The position numbers and the translations under genes were made by a program. Positions 50,877 to 60,617 of a DNA stretch of 64,000 bases are shown one piece after another; within the stretch, counting starts at the first letter, position 1, and the number at the start of each line of letters is the position of its first letter. This DNA is from Vulcanimicrobiota bacterium (GTDB lineage: Bacteria > Vulcanimicrobiota > Vulcanimicrobiia > Vulcanimicrobiales > Vulcanimicrobiaceae): positions 620,001 through 684,000 of the forward strand of contig PLWS01000002.1 of NCBI GenBank assembly GCA_003151115.1, in the 5' to 3' direction. The notes beneath the pieces are model-generated. The model did no database searches, had not been told where the DNA came from, and saw only the letters and a program-made list of their open reading frames with translations.

Positions 50877-51437
50877 ATGAAACGAACCCTCCCCGCCCTC
50901 TTACTGGCCTGCGCCGTCGCCTTCACTGGAACTGGCGTGCAGGCCAAGCCGGACAAAGGCCACCCAAACAACGGTCACCACTATGGACAGCTGCGCAGAT
51001 TGCCGGTCGCAACGCTCGGAGACTCGCAGATCGCCTACGCCCTCGGACACGAGCAGCAGAGCATCGCGCGGCTCCGCTCCATGCGCAGAATCGACGCGAG
51101 TCGCGTGCGGATCATCCGACTCACCCCGGCACAGAAAGCGCGCTTCCACGTCTCTATGCTTAACGGCGGCGTTGCGTACCAGCCGTTCACGATGCTCGAC
51201 ACGAGCACGAATGTCGCGCAGATTTTCAACACGAATAATCCGCTGCTCCAGCAGCTCCAGCAGCTGATCGCCGGAATGCTGGTGACCAACGCGATCAACA
51301 ACACCTTAGGCGGTTCGAACGGCGGCGGCGCGACCGCGACGCTGGCGCAGATTCTTCTGAGCAACGGCATTCCGCTTAGCAGCCTGCTCGGCGTGTTCTT
51401 CGACCCGTCGGGAATTCTGAACGCAATCGTCGGTTAG
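50877..51437 (+). CDS. Secreted protein with Gln-rich centre
   Basis: A 186-residue exported protein. AAAGGAG precedes ATG 50877 and a signal peptide (MKRTLPALLLACAVAFTGTG, cleavage near VQAKP) follows. The mature part is His/Lys-rich at first (KPDKGHPNNGHHYGQ), then has a polar helix, a Gln-rich stretch (NNPLLQQLQQLIAGML) and a Gly-rich C-terminus. No family recognised. Convergent with the peptidase gene at 51434 with a four-base overlap of stops. Confidence 0.65.
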   Translation: MKRTLPALLLACAVAFTGTGVQAKPDKGHPNNGHHYGQLRRLPVATLGDSQIAYALGHEQQSIARLRSMRRIDASRVRIIRLTPAQKARFHVSMLNGGVAYQPFTMLDTSTNVAQIFNTNNPLLQQLQQLIAGMLVTNAINNTLGGSNGGGATATLAQILLSNGIPLSSLLGVFFDPSGILNAIVG

Positions 51438-52009
51438 GCGCAGATCAAGTCGGCGGTAAAGAGGCGCTCGACATACTCGTACATGGCCCGGTCGATGCGC
51501 GCCAAACGCGCGCGCGTCGCCCGCGGCCAGAACGAGTGAGCGTCGTTGGCTTCAACGTAAGCGCGAAGACACTCGGCAAAGTATTCGTCCGCTCCCGTTG
51601 CTGCGTACGGAGTGATGAAAGCTCGAGCTTCACTGAAGAGGCGGCGCAAGACTGGATCGACGCCCGAGCGGTAGACGCCGCCTCCCAGGGCGCAGTCCAG
51701 CGCATGGCCGAATTCGTGCGCTACGGTCATCGCGCTGCGCGAACGCAAGTAGACCGTGCGCTCTTCGACCACGAAAAGGCCCGCGGGCGGAGCGGGCCAT
51801 GCATCGACGTCGATCGCCAGGCGCCTCAGCGCCGGCGATCGCGCGCCGTAAGACTCATGCCGGCCTAAAGGCACGACGCGAATTCCGTGTCGGCGGGCGA
51901 ATCGCAGCGGGGCAATCCCGAATTTCAAGAGCGTGCGCAGCACACAGGCGTGTTCGTGCGGGCCGCCGTCCAGAAGAGCGAGCGCGGCCTCGCGAGCAGA
52001 GTGAAGCAT
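51434..52009 (-). CDS. Zinc metallopeptidase, anthrax-LF-like fold
   Basis: A 191-residue protein with the zinc motif AMTVAHEFGHALDCAL (HExxH) near residue 100 and a downstream third-ligand helix GADEYFAECLRAYVEAND, the arrangement of the anthrax lethal factor C-terminal-like family. No signal peptide is visible from ATG 52009, so it may act in the cytoplasm; a TTG start at 52072 is also open. Substrates of such bacterial housekeeping members are unknown. Divergent from the gene at 52099. Confidence 0.75.
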   Translation of the reverse strand: MLHSAREAALALLDGGPHEHACVLRTLLKFGIAPLRFARRHGIRVVPLGRHESYGARSPALRRLAIDVDAWPAPPAGLFVVEERTVYLRSRSAMTVAHEFGHALDCALGGGVYRSGVDPVLRRLFSEARAFITPYAATGADEYFAECLRAYVEANDAHSFWPRATRARLARIDRAMYEYVERLFTADLICA

Positions 52010-52098
52010 CCGGAGACAATGCCCGGGCGGCGTGTCCGGCCGGTTGTCAAAACGTTGCGGCCAAATGAACAATCACGCGCCTTGTGCAAGATGCCGGA

Positions 52099-52983
52099 AT
52101 GCCGCAACACCAGAGCCCGTGGCCGTCGCTTCCGTATGCCGAGTGGAAAGAAACGCTCGATACGGTCCACATGTATTCGCAAATCTCCGGAAAAATTCGA
52201 CTCGCGCTCTCGCCGCGGGAGCCCGAGTGGCAGCACACCGCGCTCTACGTCAACTCGCGCGGCCTGACCACGGGCCCGGTGCCGTATCGCGACCATACAT
52301 TCGAGATCCAGTTCGATTTTCTGCGCCACTACGTCGAGATCGCGACGAGTACCGGGTCCGGTGCTTCGATCCACTTGGAATCGCGCACCGTCGCGGATTT
52401 TTACGTCGCAATGATGCAAGCGCTGGCGCGGCTCGGGATCGACGTGACGATCAATCCGATGCCGCAAGAAGTTCCCGATCCGATTCCTTTGGACGAAGAT
52501 ACAAAGCACGACACGTATGAAGAAGGCGAGATCTCGCGGTTCTGGACGATTCTTTCACGGGTAGACACGGTACTGCGCGAGTTTCGCGCGCCTTTTCACG
52601 AGCGGCACTCGCTCGTGCAGTTCTATTGGGGTTCCTTCGATCTAGCGTACTTTCGTTTCACCGGGCGTCCGGCCAGCGCGCCGCCCGGCGCGAACCTGAT
52701 AATGCGCGAAGGTCTGGACGCCGAAATGATTTGCGCGGGCTTTTGGTTTGGCGACGCTCGTTTGGCCGAACCGGCTTTTTACAGCTACATGGCCCCGAAG
52801 CCCGATGGGCTCGAACGCGCGGTGATTCGCCCCGCGAACGCCGGCTGGAACAAAGATATCGGTGAGTTCATCATGCGTTATGAGGATGCGCGCGCGACGC
52901 CGTCACCGCGCGATACGATCCTGGAGTTTTTGAACAGCAGTTATGAAGCGGCGGCAGCGGCCGCTAAGGCGCGCACTGAGTGA
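52099..52983 (+). CDS. DUF5996 family protein
   Basis: A 294-residue soluble protein matching DUF5996: PSLPYAEWKETLDTVHMYSQISGKIRLALSP at the start, HWQHTALYVNSRGLTTGP-type WQHTALYVNSRGLTTGP, SLVQFYWGSFDLAYFRFTGR, AGFWFGDARLAEPAFYSYMAP and a C-terminal ILEFLNSSYEAA helix. The family is widespread and uncharacterised; no catalytic motif is proposed. ATG 52099 is preferred to 52084. Its end overlaps the convergent gene at 52964 by 20 bases. Confidence 0.85.
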   Translation: MPQHQSPWPSLPYAEWKETLDTVHMYSQISGKIRLALSPREPEWQHTALYVNSRGLTTGPVPYRDHTFEIQFDFLRHYVEIATSTGSGASIHLESRTVADFYVAMMQALARLGIDVTINPMPQEVPDPIPLDEDTKHDTYEEGEISRFWTILSRVDTVLREFRAPFHERHSLVQFYWGSFDLAYFRFTGRPASAPPGANLIMREGLDAEMICAGFWFGDARLAEPAFYSYMAPKPDGLERAVIRPANAGWNKDIGEFIMRYEDARATPSPRDTILEFLNSSYEAAAAAAKARTE

Positions 52984-53719
52984 CCGCGTCGGCGACGAGC
53001 TTGGCCGCGTTACTTTCAGAAGTCTGCGCGGTGGCCCGTTGTTCCTCGATCTGTGCGACAAACGGGGCGAACGGATCGTAGGTCGGGCCGACGGTTTTTG
53101 CATCGTATCGCGGATCGCGCGGAGTCGTTGCATGAGCGTTATGGACCCCGGCCGAAAAGAGATTCTTCGCGGCGGGAGGCTGAGCGAACGCAGGCGCGGG
53201 CGCGGGCTGCACGTTTGAACGGGGATTCGAAGAGAAAACCCACGCCCAATTATCGGGCGCTCCGGCGCCTTGTATTTCGCCGAGTTGTTCCGTCGCGATA
53301 AAACCGGAAATAACGTTGAGCGACTCCTTTTGCTGGGCTAAAACCGATTGAAGCTCGGCTCGCACGGCTTGCAGCTTGGAATCGTTTGGATTCTTTGCCA
53401 GCAGCGCGTCGACGCGCTTGACATTGGCGACGATCGGCGTGATCAAACTTTCCAGCCGGTTCATGTCTAAATGCGTGCGCGCTTCGGAGCGGGCCAGCAC
53501 GTCGTCGTGATACAGCGTCGCAAAAGCCGGCTTGCTCGACGCGATCAGATCGTCGTTTGAAAGCACCGCCGCGATCGCCGGACCGATCGTTTCGCGCAGC
53601 GTAGTACAAAACGGGGTCGAGCGCACGCTGCCGATAACCTTGAGCGGTGTCAGCGGCGCCGGGCTTGGCGCGGGCGATGCGGCCACGGTAACTCCGAGCA
53701 GCAGCGCAAGGAAGTGCAT
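52964..53719 (-). CDS. Secreted hypothetical protein
   Basis: A 251-residue exported protein: signal peptide MHFLALLLGVTVAASPAPSP, then a helical domain (FCTTLRETIGPAIAAVLSNDDLI, HLDMNRLESLITPIVANVKRVDALLAKN, LQSVLAQQKESLNVISGFI) and a Pro/Ala-rich C-terminal half. ATG 53719 is chosen; the upstream open frame merely opposes the neighbouring synthase gene. It diverges from that gene with about 35 bases between starts. Function unknown. Confidence 0.7.
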   Translation of the reverse strand: MHFLALLLGVTVAASPAPSPAPLTPLKVIGSVRSTPFCTTLRETIGPAIAAVLSNDDLIASSKPAFATLYHDDVLARSEARTHLDMNRLESLITPIVANVKRVDALLAKNPNDSKLQAVRAELQSVLAQQKESLNVISGFIATEQLGEIQGAGAPDNWAWVFSSNPRSNVQPAPAPAFAQPPAAKNLFSAGVHNAHATTPRDPRYDAKTVGPTYDPFAPFVAQIEEQRATAQTSESNAAKLVADAVTQCAP

Positions 53720-53753
53720 GAGAGTTTTTCTTCGACATCGAACACGGGGCGGC

Positions 53754-55064
53754 ATGCAGGTAGCGGCCGAACGTTTTGCAAGCGCGGACCCGAACGCGCG
53801 CCTGGCGGCGGCGGTTTTGCGCACGCTCTTCGGGGAGGCGTACGCGCGCGATTTCAACATTGCGTTGTGGGAGGGCACGTACGTTCCGGCTTCGCGGCAA
53901 GCGCGGTTCACGCTGCGCGTCAACGCCCCCGGCGCGCTGCGCAGCGCCTTTACACCGCCGGCCGATCTCAATGCCGGACGCGCCTTTGCCGCGGGATTGC
54001 TCGACGTGGACGGCGACATCGAGGCGGCCGTCGACGAGCTCTTCGATTTCGTGCAGCGGCCGCCGGCGCTGACCCTTGTGAAGCTTGCCATGCTGCTCCG
54101 CAGAATGCCGCGCGCGCACTTGCCCCAACTGAGGGAAGCACATTTGCGCGGGAAGCGCCATTCGCTCGCGCGCGATCGGGCGGCGATTGGGTTTCATTAC
54201 GATCAGCCGGTGGAATTCTATTCGTCATTTCTCGATCGCGATCTCGTCTACTCGTGTGCCTATTTCGACGAGGGCGTGACGAGCCTAGATGAGGCGCAGC
54301 ACGCAAAAATCGACCACACGCTGCGCAAACTCCGGCTGGCTCCGGGCGAACGGCTGTTGGATATCGGCTGCGGCTGGGGCGCGCTGGTGATACGCGCCGC
54401 AAAGGAGTTTGGCGCGCAAGCTTTGGGCGTGACGCTGAGCGAACGGCAGGCACGCGAGGCGAACCGGCGTATCGCGCAGGCCGGGCTCCAGGAGCGCGCC
54501 CGCGTCGAGCTGCTCGACTATAGGGAACTGCCGCGCGATGCGCTTTTCGATAAGATCGTCAGCATCGGCATGTTCGAGCACGTCGGTCGCGACAAGCTCG
54601 CTGAGTATTTTGAAACCGCATACCGCCTGTTGAAGCCGGGCAGTCTTTTTCTTAACCACGGCATCGCAATACGCGAGCGTAACGCGCGCAGCGGGAAATC
54701 GTCGGGCTTTATGGGACGCTTCATTTTTCCCGATGGCGAACTAGAGCCGGTTTCCGATAGCCTGCAATTTGCCGAACGCGCGGGGTTCGAAGTGCGCGAC
54801 GTCGAGAATCTGCGCGAGCATTACGCGCGCACCTTAAGGCACTGGGTGAAAAATCTCGAAAGCAATCGCGCGCAAGCCGTTGCGGCTGCGGGCGGACAGT
54901 CTTACCGGGCTTGGAGGCTATACATGGCGGGCAGCGCGCAAGGTTTCCGTACGGGCCGGATCGGCGTCTATCAGGCGCTGCTGGCGAAACCGGACGAAGG
55001 CGCGGTCATTTTGCCGGCGACGCGGCGCGATCTGTACAGCGCCGGCACTTCCCGCGCAGGCTGA
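53754..55064 (+). CDS. cfa: Cyclopropane-fatty-acyl-phospholipid synthase
   Basis: A 436-residue SAM-dependent enzyme that adds a methylene bridge to unsaturated acyl chains in phospholipids. An N-terminal lipid-binding domain (ARFTLRVNAPGALRSAF to FDFVQRP) precedes the catalytic domain: FYSSFLDRDLVYSCAYFDEG, the SAM loop LLDIGCGWGALVIRAA near residue 203, DKIVSIGMFEHVGRDKLAEYF and IFPDGELEPVSD. The start could be ATG 53718 or 53754. Its end overlaps the convergent Fur-family gene by 59 bases. Confidence 0.92.
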   Translation: MQVAAERFASADPNARLAAAVLRTLFGEAYARDFNIALWEGTYVPASRQARFTLRVNAPGALRSAFTPPADLNAGRAFAAGLLDVDGDIEAAVDELFDFVQRPPALTLVKLAMLLRRMPRAHLPQLREAHLRGKRHSLARDRAAIGFHYDQPVEFYSSFLDRDLVYSCAYFDEGVTSLDEAQHAKIDHTLRKLRLAPGERLLDIGCGWGALVIRAAKEFGAQALGVTLSERQAREANRRIAQAGLQERARVELLDYRELPRDALFDKIVSIGMFEHVGRDKLAEYFETAYRLLKPGSLFLNHGIAIRERNARSGKSSGFMGRFIFPDGELEPVSDSLQFAERAGFEVRDVENLREHYARTLRHWVKNLESNRAQAVAAAGGQSYRAWRLYMAGSAQGFRTGRIGVYQALLAKPDEGAVILPATRRDLYSAGTSRAG

Positions 55065-55404
55065 GCGAAACGTCGCGCACCGCGATCGCGTGTTTGCGCG
55101 CGATCTCTTTCACGACGTTGGGATCGAGCGCGTAGTCGATGTCTTCGATCGCGCCGCATTCCTCGCAGCGGAAGTGCGCGTGCGCGGGGCCGGCGGTTTC
55201 GTAATACGCGCTCTCCGCCCCCGGCACCGAGATTTCGGAAACGAGCCCGAGTTCGCGCAGACGCGCGAGCGCCCGGTAAACCGTGGTGAAGCCGATGCCC
55301 TGCCGTTTCTTTTTTGCAAGCGTAAAAACGTCGGCCGGCGCCAGATGCGCTCCGCGCGTCTGTTCGCGTACGATCTCGTAGACGAGCCGGTAGTTTTTCG
55401 TCAT
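55006..55404 (-). CDS. Fur-family metalloregulator
   Basis: A 132-residue Fur-like repressor. The winged helix (YEIVREQTRGAHLAPADVFTLAKKKRQGIGFTTVYRALARLRELGLV) is followed by the metal and dimer region HAHFRCEECGAIEDI with its CxxC and a second C-x2-C at the end (CRRC). Relatives sense iron, zinc, manganese or peroxide; the residues seen do not settle which. ATG 55404 is preferred over 55425. Convergent with cfa, 59-base overlap. Confidence 0.92.
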   Translation of the reverse strand: MTKNYRLVYEIVREQTRGAHLAPADVFTLAKKKRQGIGFTTVYRALARLRELGLVSEISVPGAESAYYETAGPAHAHFRCEECGAIEDIDYALDPNVVKEIARKHAIAVRDVSLSLRGKCRRCTDRAASPAK

Positions 55405-55478
55405 GCGCTCGAAATTGTACCACACACGCGGCTAGGGCTGCCGCGCTTCGCCACGAAAGCGCGAACCGGAGGTACCTG

Positions 55479-55640
55479 ATGTACGAAGTCACCGTAGACG
55501 AACTGGCCGGCCTGTTGCGCGAAGCCGAAAGCGCGCATGCCGAGTATGAGAAGCAGCTCGGCCATGCCGACGCCGACTGGCCCGCATGGTACGCGCGCTT
55601 CATTTTAGAGAAGCTCGAAAAAGACGAGGTCGACCTGTAG
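55479..55640 (+). CDS. Small acidic protein, 53 residues
   Basis: A short frame with an excellent ribosome-binding site (CGGAGG, seven bases before ATG): MYEVTVDELAGLLREAESAH, a Glu/Lys-rich helix, then DADWPAWYARFILEKLEKDE and stop. The aromatic DWPAWYARFI core with flanking amphipathic helices suggests a small folded or partner-binding protein. It lies 42 bases before the acyl-CoA dehydrogenase gene in the same direction. Function unknown; composition and ribosome-binding site argue that it is real. Confidence 0.7.
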   Translation: MYEVTVDELAGLLREAESAHAEYEKQLGHADADWPAWYARFILEKLEKDEVDL

Positions 55641-55682
55641 GACAGGAGCCGGCCAGCGGGCGGTATATATTAAAATTATCAC

Positions 55683-57470
55683 ATGGCACCCTACCAGGCC
55701 CCGCTGCGGGATATGCAGTTCGTGCTGCGCGAGCTGGCCGGACTCGACGAGATCTCCAAACTCCCCGGATTTGAAGAAGCCGCCGGCGTAGCCGATCCGG
55801 TGCTCGAAGAAGCCGCTTCTTTTGCGGCGGGCGTGCTCGATCCGATCAATCAAAGCGGCGACAAAGAAGGCTGCACCTGGCGCGACGGCGTTGTCAGCAC
55901 ACCCAAAGGCTTTAGGGAGGCTTACGCGCAGTTCGCGCGGGCCGGCTGGATCGGTCTGGCCGTTCCACCCGAACACGGCGGCCAAGGATTGCCGGCGCTC
56001 CTTTCGGGTGCGACGCTCGAAATGTGGAACGCAGCGAACGTCGGTTTTGCAAACGGTCCGCTGCTCAACCAGGGTGCGATCGAAGCGATCGAATTAACCG
56101 GTTCGGACGATCAAAAAAAGCAGTTCATCCCGAAGCTGGTCTCGGGTGAGTGGACCGGCACGATGTGTTTGACCGAGCCGCAAGCCGGCTCCGACTTGGC
56201 GCAAGTCCGCACGAAGGCCGTTCTCGACGGCGATCGCTATCGCATAAGCGGCCAAAAAATCTTCATCACGTTCGGCGAGCACGACATGGCGGCCAACATC
56301 ATTCACTTGGTGCTCGCGCGCCTGCCGGACGCGCCGCAGGGCACCAAAGGCATTTCCATGTTCATCGTGCCGAAATTCCTGATCGGTCCGGGCGGCGAGC
56401 TCGGCGAGCGCAACGACGTGCAGTGCGCCGGCATCGAACATAAACTCGGACTCAATGCAAATCCGACGTGTACGCTCAACTACGGCGAGCACGGCGGCGC
56501 GACCGGCTACTTGATCGGCAAGCCCAACGAAGGCTTGAAGAACATGTTCATCATGATGAACGCGGCGCGTTTCAGCGTCGGCGTGCAGGGCCTCGCGATC
56601 GCCGATCGCGCATACCAAAGCGCGCTGCGTTACGCTAAGGAGCGCGTGCAATCGCGCGACATCGCTTCGCGAAGCCCCGAACCGCGTCCGATCATCGAAC
56701 ATCCCGACGTGCGCCGCATGCTCATGACGATGAAGGCGCAGCTCGAAGCGATGCGCGCGCTCGCGTACGTGACGGCGGCCTCGCTCGACCTTTCGGCCAA
56801 GCACCCGGACGCGGCAGTCCGCCAGGCGAACCGGGCGTTTTTGGAACTGATGATTCCCGTCGTCAAGGGCTGGTGCACGGAAACCGCCGTGGAGATTTGT
56901 TCGACGGCCCTGCAGGTATTTGGCGGAATCGGCTATGTGGAAGAGACCGGCATCGCACAACAGTATCGCGATGTGCGCATCACCACGATCTACGAAGGGA
57001 CGACCGGTATTCAAGCGCTGGATCTGGTCGGGCGAAAAATAGCGCAAGATATGGGCGCGACGGCAAAAACCGTCATTTCGCAGATGCGCAAGGACGCCGA
57101 GGGCCCGATAGGACCGGATCTTGCCAAGGCGCTCGCGTCGCTTTCGGAGACTTCGGACTGGATAGGGATGACGGCGATGGGCGACTTGCATGCCGCGGTT
57201 GCCTGCAGTGTACCGTATTTGAGACTTTGGGGCATTACCGCGGGCGGTTGGCAGATGGCCCGCGCGGCGAAGATCGCCCAAGAAAAAATTGCGGCAGGGG
57301 ATGCCGAAGCCGAGTTTTACAAAGCGAAGCTCGCCACCGCAAAATTCTACGCGGCCCATATATTGAGTCAGACGGCATCGCTCGCCCGCGAAGTGATCGA
57401 CGGTTCGGCCGACGTCATGACGCTCTCGCAGGCGCAATTCGACCTGGATCGCAAAGGAGCGATCGCATGA
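55683..57470 (+). CDS. Acyl-CoA dehydrogenase
   Basis: A 595-residue FAD-dependent dehydrogenase, the first step of fatty-acid beta-oxidation. Landmarks are GWIGLAVPPEHGGQGLPALL, MCLTEPQAGSDLAQVRTKA (acyl-CoA and flavin binding, near residue 165), YRISGQKIFITFGEHD, RFSVGVQGLAIADRAYQ and QVFGGIGYVEETGIAQQYRDVRITTIYEGTTGIQA, with the C-terminal extra domain of the long FadE-like type. It is the first gene of a three-gene operon, overlapping the next by ATGA. Chain-length preference unknown. Confidence 0.96.
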   Translation: MAPYQAPLRDMQFVLRELAGLDEISKLPGFEEAAGVADPVLEEAASFAAGVLDPINQSGDKEGCTWRDGVVSTPKGFREAYAQFARAGWIGLAVPPEHGGQGLPALLSGATLEMWNAANVGFANGPLLNQGAIEAIELTGSDDQKKQFIPKLVSGEWTGTMCLTEPQAGSDLAQVRTKAVLDGDRYRISGQKIFITFGEHDMAANIIHLVLARLPDAPQGTKGISMFIVPKFLIGPGGELGERNDVQCAGIEHKLGLNANPTCTLNYGEHGGATGYLIGKPNEGLKNMFIMMNAARFSVGVQGLAIADRAYQSALRYAKERVQSRDIASRSPEPRPIIEHPDVRRMLMTMKAQLEAMRALAYVTAASLDLSAKHPDAAVRQANRAFLELMIPVVKGWCTETAVEICSTALQVFGGIGYVEETGIAQQYRDVRITTIYEGTTGIQALDLVGRKIAQDMGATAKTVISQMRKDAEGPIGPDLAKALASLSETSDWIGMTAMGDLHAAVACSVPYLRLWGITAGGWQMARAAKIAQEKIAAGDAEAEFYKAKLATAKFYAAHILSQTASLAREVIDGSADVMTLSQAQFDLDRKGAIA

Positions 57471-59443
57471 ACAGAGTTATCACCCTCGACAATCCTCCGG
57501 TCAACGCGCTCTCTTTCAAATACTCGGAAAAGATCCTCAAAGAAATCGAGGACGCGCAGAAAGATCCGTCCGTAACGAGCATCACCATTACCGGTGCAAA
57601 TGGTTTTTTCAGCGCCGGCGTCGATGTCAACGATTTTCAGAAAGCTTGGGACCCGAGCGGCACAACCGTGCGCGACGTCATCGAAGCGATCGAGCGCAGC
57701 GACAAGGTTTTCATAGCCGCCATCGACGGCATCGCACTGGGGGGCGCGCTCGAACTCGCTTTGGCGTGCGACCGCCGCGTCGCGACGAAGCGTTCGAAGC
57801 TCGGGCTGCCGGAAATCAAACTCGGGCTCATCCCCGGTGCCGGCGGAACGCAGCGTTTGCCGAGGCTGATCGCGCCGCAAGAAGCGCTGCAGTTGATGCT
57901 CAAAGGTGAGACCGTCAGCGCCGACCGCGCCCTCGAACTGGGCCTCATTGATGAAATTGTTGACCCCGGTGTCATGGTGAGCTTGTCGAACCACCCCGAG
58001 CAGCTCGCCGGAGGCGAGCAAGTCGAAGGGCTCAGAAAACGCCGCGTCTCCGAAATGCGCGTGCAGCTGCCGGCAACCGCGCAAGCCTTCGCGCTTCCTT
58101 ATATTATTGCCGAAGCGCACAAATCGGTGCCGGCGGAAGAGAGCGGCGGGCTGGCGGCGCACAAGCTGATCGACGCCGTGCAGGCTGCATTCGAATTGCC
58201 TTTCGCGCGCGGGTTGGCGCGCGAGTACCGGCTCTTCGATGAACTCGTCGCCTCCGCGCCTTCGCTCTCGCTGCGGCACCTATTTTTCGCCGAGCGCGAG
58301 CTGTCGAAGATTCCCGGCCTCCCGCCCGCCGAACCAAGCGAGATAAAAACCGCCGGTGTGATCGGCGGCGGCACCATGGGAACTGGCATCGCGATCACGT
58401 TCGCCAATGCGGGCATTCCCGTGACGATCGTCGAGCCCAACGCCGATCAAATCGGCAAGTCGCGCCAAACGATTTTCGGCATGTTCATGCATCAGGTGAA
58501 GCGCGGACGCATGACACAGGAAGAAGCGTGGAAGCGCGGCCAGTCGATCGCGTTCAGCGACGACTACGCGGCCGTGGCCGATTGCGATCTGGTGATCGAA
58601 GCCGTCTTCGAGAACATGGCCGTCAAAAAAGAAGTCTTCGGCAAACTCGACGCGATCGTCAAGCCGGGTGGGATCTTGGCCTCGAACACGTCGACGCTCG
58701 ACATCGATGAAATGGCGGCGGTCACCAAACGTCCGGGACAATTCCTCGGTTTGCATTTCTTCGCTCCGGCCAATATCATGAAACTGCTGGAGATCGTGCG
58801 CGGCAAAGAGACGTCGGCACAGACGCTCGCAACGGCCTTCAAACTTGCCAAACAGCTGCGCAAGGTCGCGGTCTTGTCCGCGAACGCGTTCGGCTTCATC
58901 GGCAACCGGATGTTCTTCGAATACACGCGCGAAGCGGTCGCGCTTGCCGAAGAGGGCGTGCCGCCGGCGCGGATCGATGCCGCGATGAAAAAGTTCGGGA
59001 TGGCAATGGGACCCTTCGCGACATTCGATCTCTCGGGCATCGACGTGTTCTGGCACGTCGCGCAAGGGCGCCCCGATTTGGAGCTGGCGCGCACGCCGAT
59101 TCTCGACCGCCTCTACGAACAAAAGCGTCTCGGCCAAAAAACCGGCAAGGGTTTTTATAAGTACGCTGAGGGCAGCCGCGACGCGATTCGCGACGAGGAG
59201 ATCGAGCAACTCTTTGCCGAGCTCGCAAAAGCAGCGGGCGTAAAACAACAGCCGGACGTAAGCGACGAAGAGGTCGCGCGGCGCATCGTCGGCGCACTCA
59301 TCAAATCGGGCGAAGAGATTCTGCGCGACGGCGTCGCGTTGCGCCCCGGCGACATCGATATCGTGTGGATTTACGGATACGGCTTTCCGCCGTATCGCGG
59401 CGGCCCGATGTGGTACGCGCAAGAAGCGCTTACCCATGCGTGA
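57467..59443 (+). CDS. Bifunctional enoyl-CoA hydratase / 3-hydroxyacyl-CoA dehydrogenase
   Basis: A 658-residue FadB/FadJ-type enzyme for steps two and three of beta-oxidation. The crotonase part has [37 protein letters not shown] and [22 protein letters not shown]. The dehydrogenase part has the NAD motif [20 protein letters not shown] near residue 302, [32 protein letters not shown] and the C-terminal AFGFIGNRM and [19 protein letters not shown] repeat-derived stretch is inserted in frame after GLIDEIVDP (see 57971-58032). Overlaps neighbours at both ends. Confidence 0.96.
   Translation: MNRVITLDNPPVNALSFKYSEKILKEIEDAQKDPSVTSITITGANGFFSAGVDVNDFQKAWDPSGTTVRDVIEAIERSDKVFIAAIDGIALGGALELALACDRRVATKRSKLGLPEIKLGLIPGAGGTQRLPRLIAPQEALQLMLKGETVSADRALELGLIDEIVDPGVMVSLSNHPEQLAGGEQVEGLRKRRVSEMRVQLPATAQAFALPYIIAEAHKSVPAEESGGLAAHKLIDAVQAAFELPFARGLAREYRLFDELVASAPSLSLRHLFFAERELSKIPGLPPAEPSEIKTAGVIGGGTMGTGIAITFANAGIPVTIVEPNADQIGKSRQTIFGMFMHQVKRGRMTQEEAWKRGQSIAFSDDYAAVADCDLVIEAVFENMAVKKEVFGKLDAIVKPGGILASNTSTLDIDEMAAVTKRPGQFLGLHFFAPANIMKLLEIVRGKETSAQTLATAFKLAKQLRKVAVLSANAFGFIGNRMFFEYTREAVALAEEGVPPARIDAAMKKFGMAMGPFATFDLSGIDVFWHVAQGRPDLELARTPILDRLYEQKRLGQKTGKGFYKYAEGSRDAIRDEEIEQLFAELAKAAGVKQQPDVSDEEVARRIVGALIKSGEEILRDGVALRPGDIDIVWIYGYGFPPYRGGPMWYAQEALTHA
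57971..58032. repeat. REP-like palindromic repeat inside a coding region
   Basis: GTCATGGTGAGCTTGTCGAA, CCACCCCGAGCA, the perfect hairpin GCTCGCC-GGA-GGCGAGC (58003-58019), then AAGTCGAAGGGCTCAG. The TGAGCTTGTCGAA word is typical of dispersed intergenic palindromes in environmental genomes. Here it lies in frame within the hydratase part and adds about 20 residues ([20 protein letters not shown]), where relatives have a short loop after DEIVD. Confidence 0.65.
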
Positions 59444-60617
59444 AGCCGCGATCGTCGCGGTTGCGCGGACGCCGATCGGCAGAGCCTTTCGGGGCGCTTT
59501 CAATCAGACGCATGGCGCGACACTGGCGGGACACGTCGTGCGCTCCGCAATCGATCGCGCGCAGCTCGATCCGGCGGAGGTCGACGACGTCGTTTTGGGC
59601 GTCGGACTTCCCGAAGGCGCGACGGGAAATAACCTCGGACGCATTGCCGCTTTGCGCGCGGGGTTGCCCGTCAGCGTTCCCGGGACGACAATCAACCGCT
59701 ACTGCGCATCGGGACTGCAGGCGATCTCCGTCGGCGCGCAACGCATCATCGTCGACGGGGCGAGCGCGGTCGTAGCCGGCGGCGTTGAATCGATCAGTAT
59801 GGTGCAGACCAATATGAACGTCGAATTCTTCACGGAAGACTGGATGCTGCGCCACGACCCTGACGTCTATATGCCGATGCTGCAGACGGCAGATTTCGTC
59901 GCAAAGAAATACGGCGTATCGCGGGAGCGTCAGGACGAATATGCGTTGCAAAGCCAGCAGCGCACGGCAGCCGCCCAAAAGGCAGGCGCGTTCGAAAAAG
60001 AGATTGTGCCGCTGGAGACTTGGAAATACGTCGAAGACAAAGAAACAGGCGCCGTTCACGAGGAGCGAGTGACGTTAGCGGCCGACGAAGGCAATCGTCC
60101 CGATACGACGCTCGAGGGTCTGGCGAAACTCAAGGGTGTGCTCAACCCGGAGTCGAGCGTAACCGCCGGAAATTCGTCGCAACTTTCAGATGGCGCGGCC
60201 GCCGTTCTGGTGATGCATGCGAAGCTCGCCGACAAGCGCGGGCTGAAACCGCTGGGATTCTATCGCGGCATGGTCGTGGTCGGCAACGAACCCGGCGAGA
60301 TGGGGATCGCGCCGGTCTATGCGATTCCGAAACTTTTGAAACAGCACGGCTTGAAGATCGACGACATCGGCTTGTGGGAACTGAACGAAGCCTTTGCGGT
60401 GCAAACGGTGTACTGCCGCGACATGCTCGACATTCCGAACGAACGTTTTAACGTCAGCGGCGGAGCGATCGCGATCGGTCATCCGTACGGCATGTCCGGC
60501 GCACGCATGACGATGCACGCGTTAATCGAGGGGAAGAAGCGCAAAGCCAAGTACGTCGTCGTAACGATGTGCATCGGCGGCGGCATGGGCGCAGCGGGAC
60601 TTTTCGAAGTCGCCTAG
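59436..60617 (+). CDS. Acetyl-CoA acyltransferase (thiolase)
   Basis: A 393-residue thiolase that cleaves 3-ketoacyl-CoA in the last step of beta-oxidation. The nucleophile Cys is in [17 protein letters not shown] near residue 90, the catalytic His in [22 protein letters not shown] is intact, and the second Cys is in [16 protein letters not shown] near 378. It overlaps the previous gene by eight bases, completing the dehydrogenase / hydratase-dehydrogenase / thiolase operon. Complete. Confidence 0.96.
   Translation: MREAAIVAVARTPIGRAFRGAFNQTHGATLAGHVVRSAIDRAQLDPAEVDDVVLGVGLPEGATGNNLGRIAALRAGLPVSVPGTTINRYCASGLQAISVGAQRIIVDGASAVVAGGVESISMVQTNMNVEFFTEDWMLRHDPDVYMPMLQTADFVAKKYGVSRERQDEYALQSQQRTAAAQKAGAFEKEIVPLETWKYVEDKETGAVHEERVTLAADEGNRPDTTLEGLAKLKGVLNPESSVTAGNSSQLSDGAAAVLVMHAKLADKRGLKPLGFYRGMVVVGNEPGEMGIAPVYAIPKLLKQHGLKIDDIGLWELNEAFAVQTVYCRDMLDIPNERFNVSGGAIAIGHPYGMSGARMTMHALIEGKKRKAKYVVVTMCIGGGMGAAGLFEVA

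Noticed and set aside
56094-57437. Long minus-strand frame opposite the acyl-CoA dehydrogenase gene
   Set aside because: Such antisense frames are common opposite GC-rich genes; residues are Arg/His-rich without motifs.
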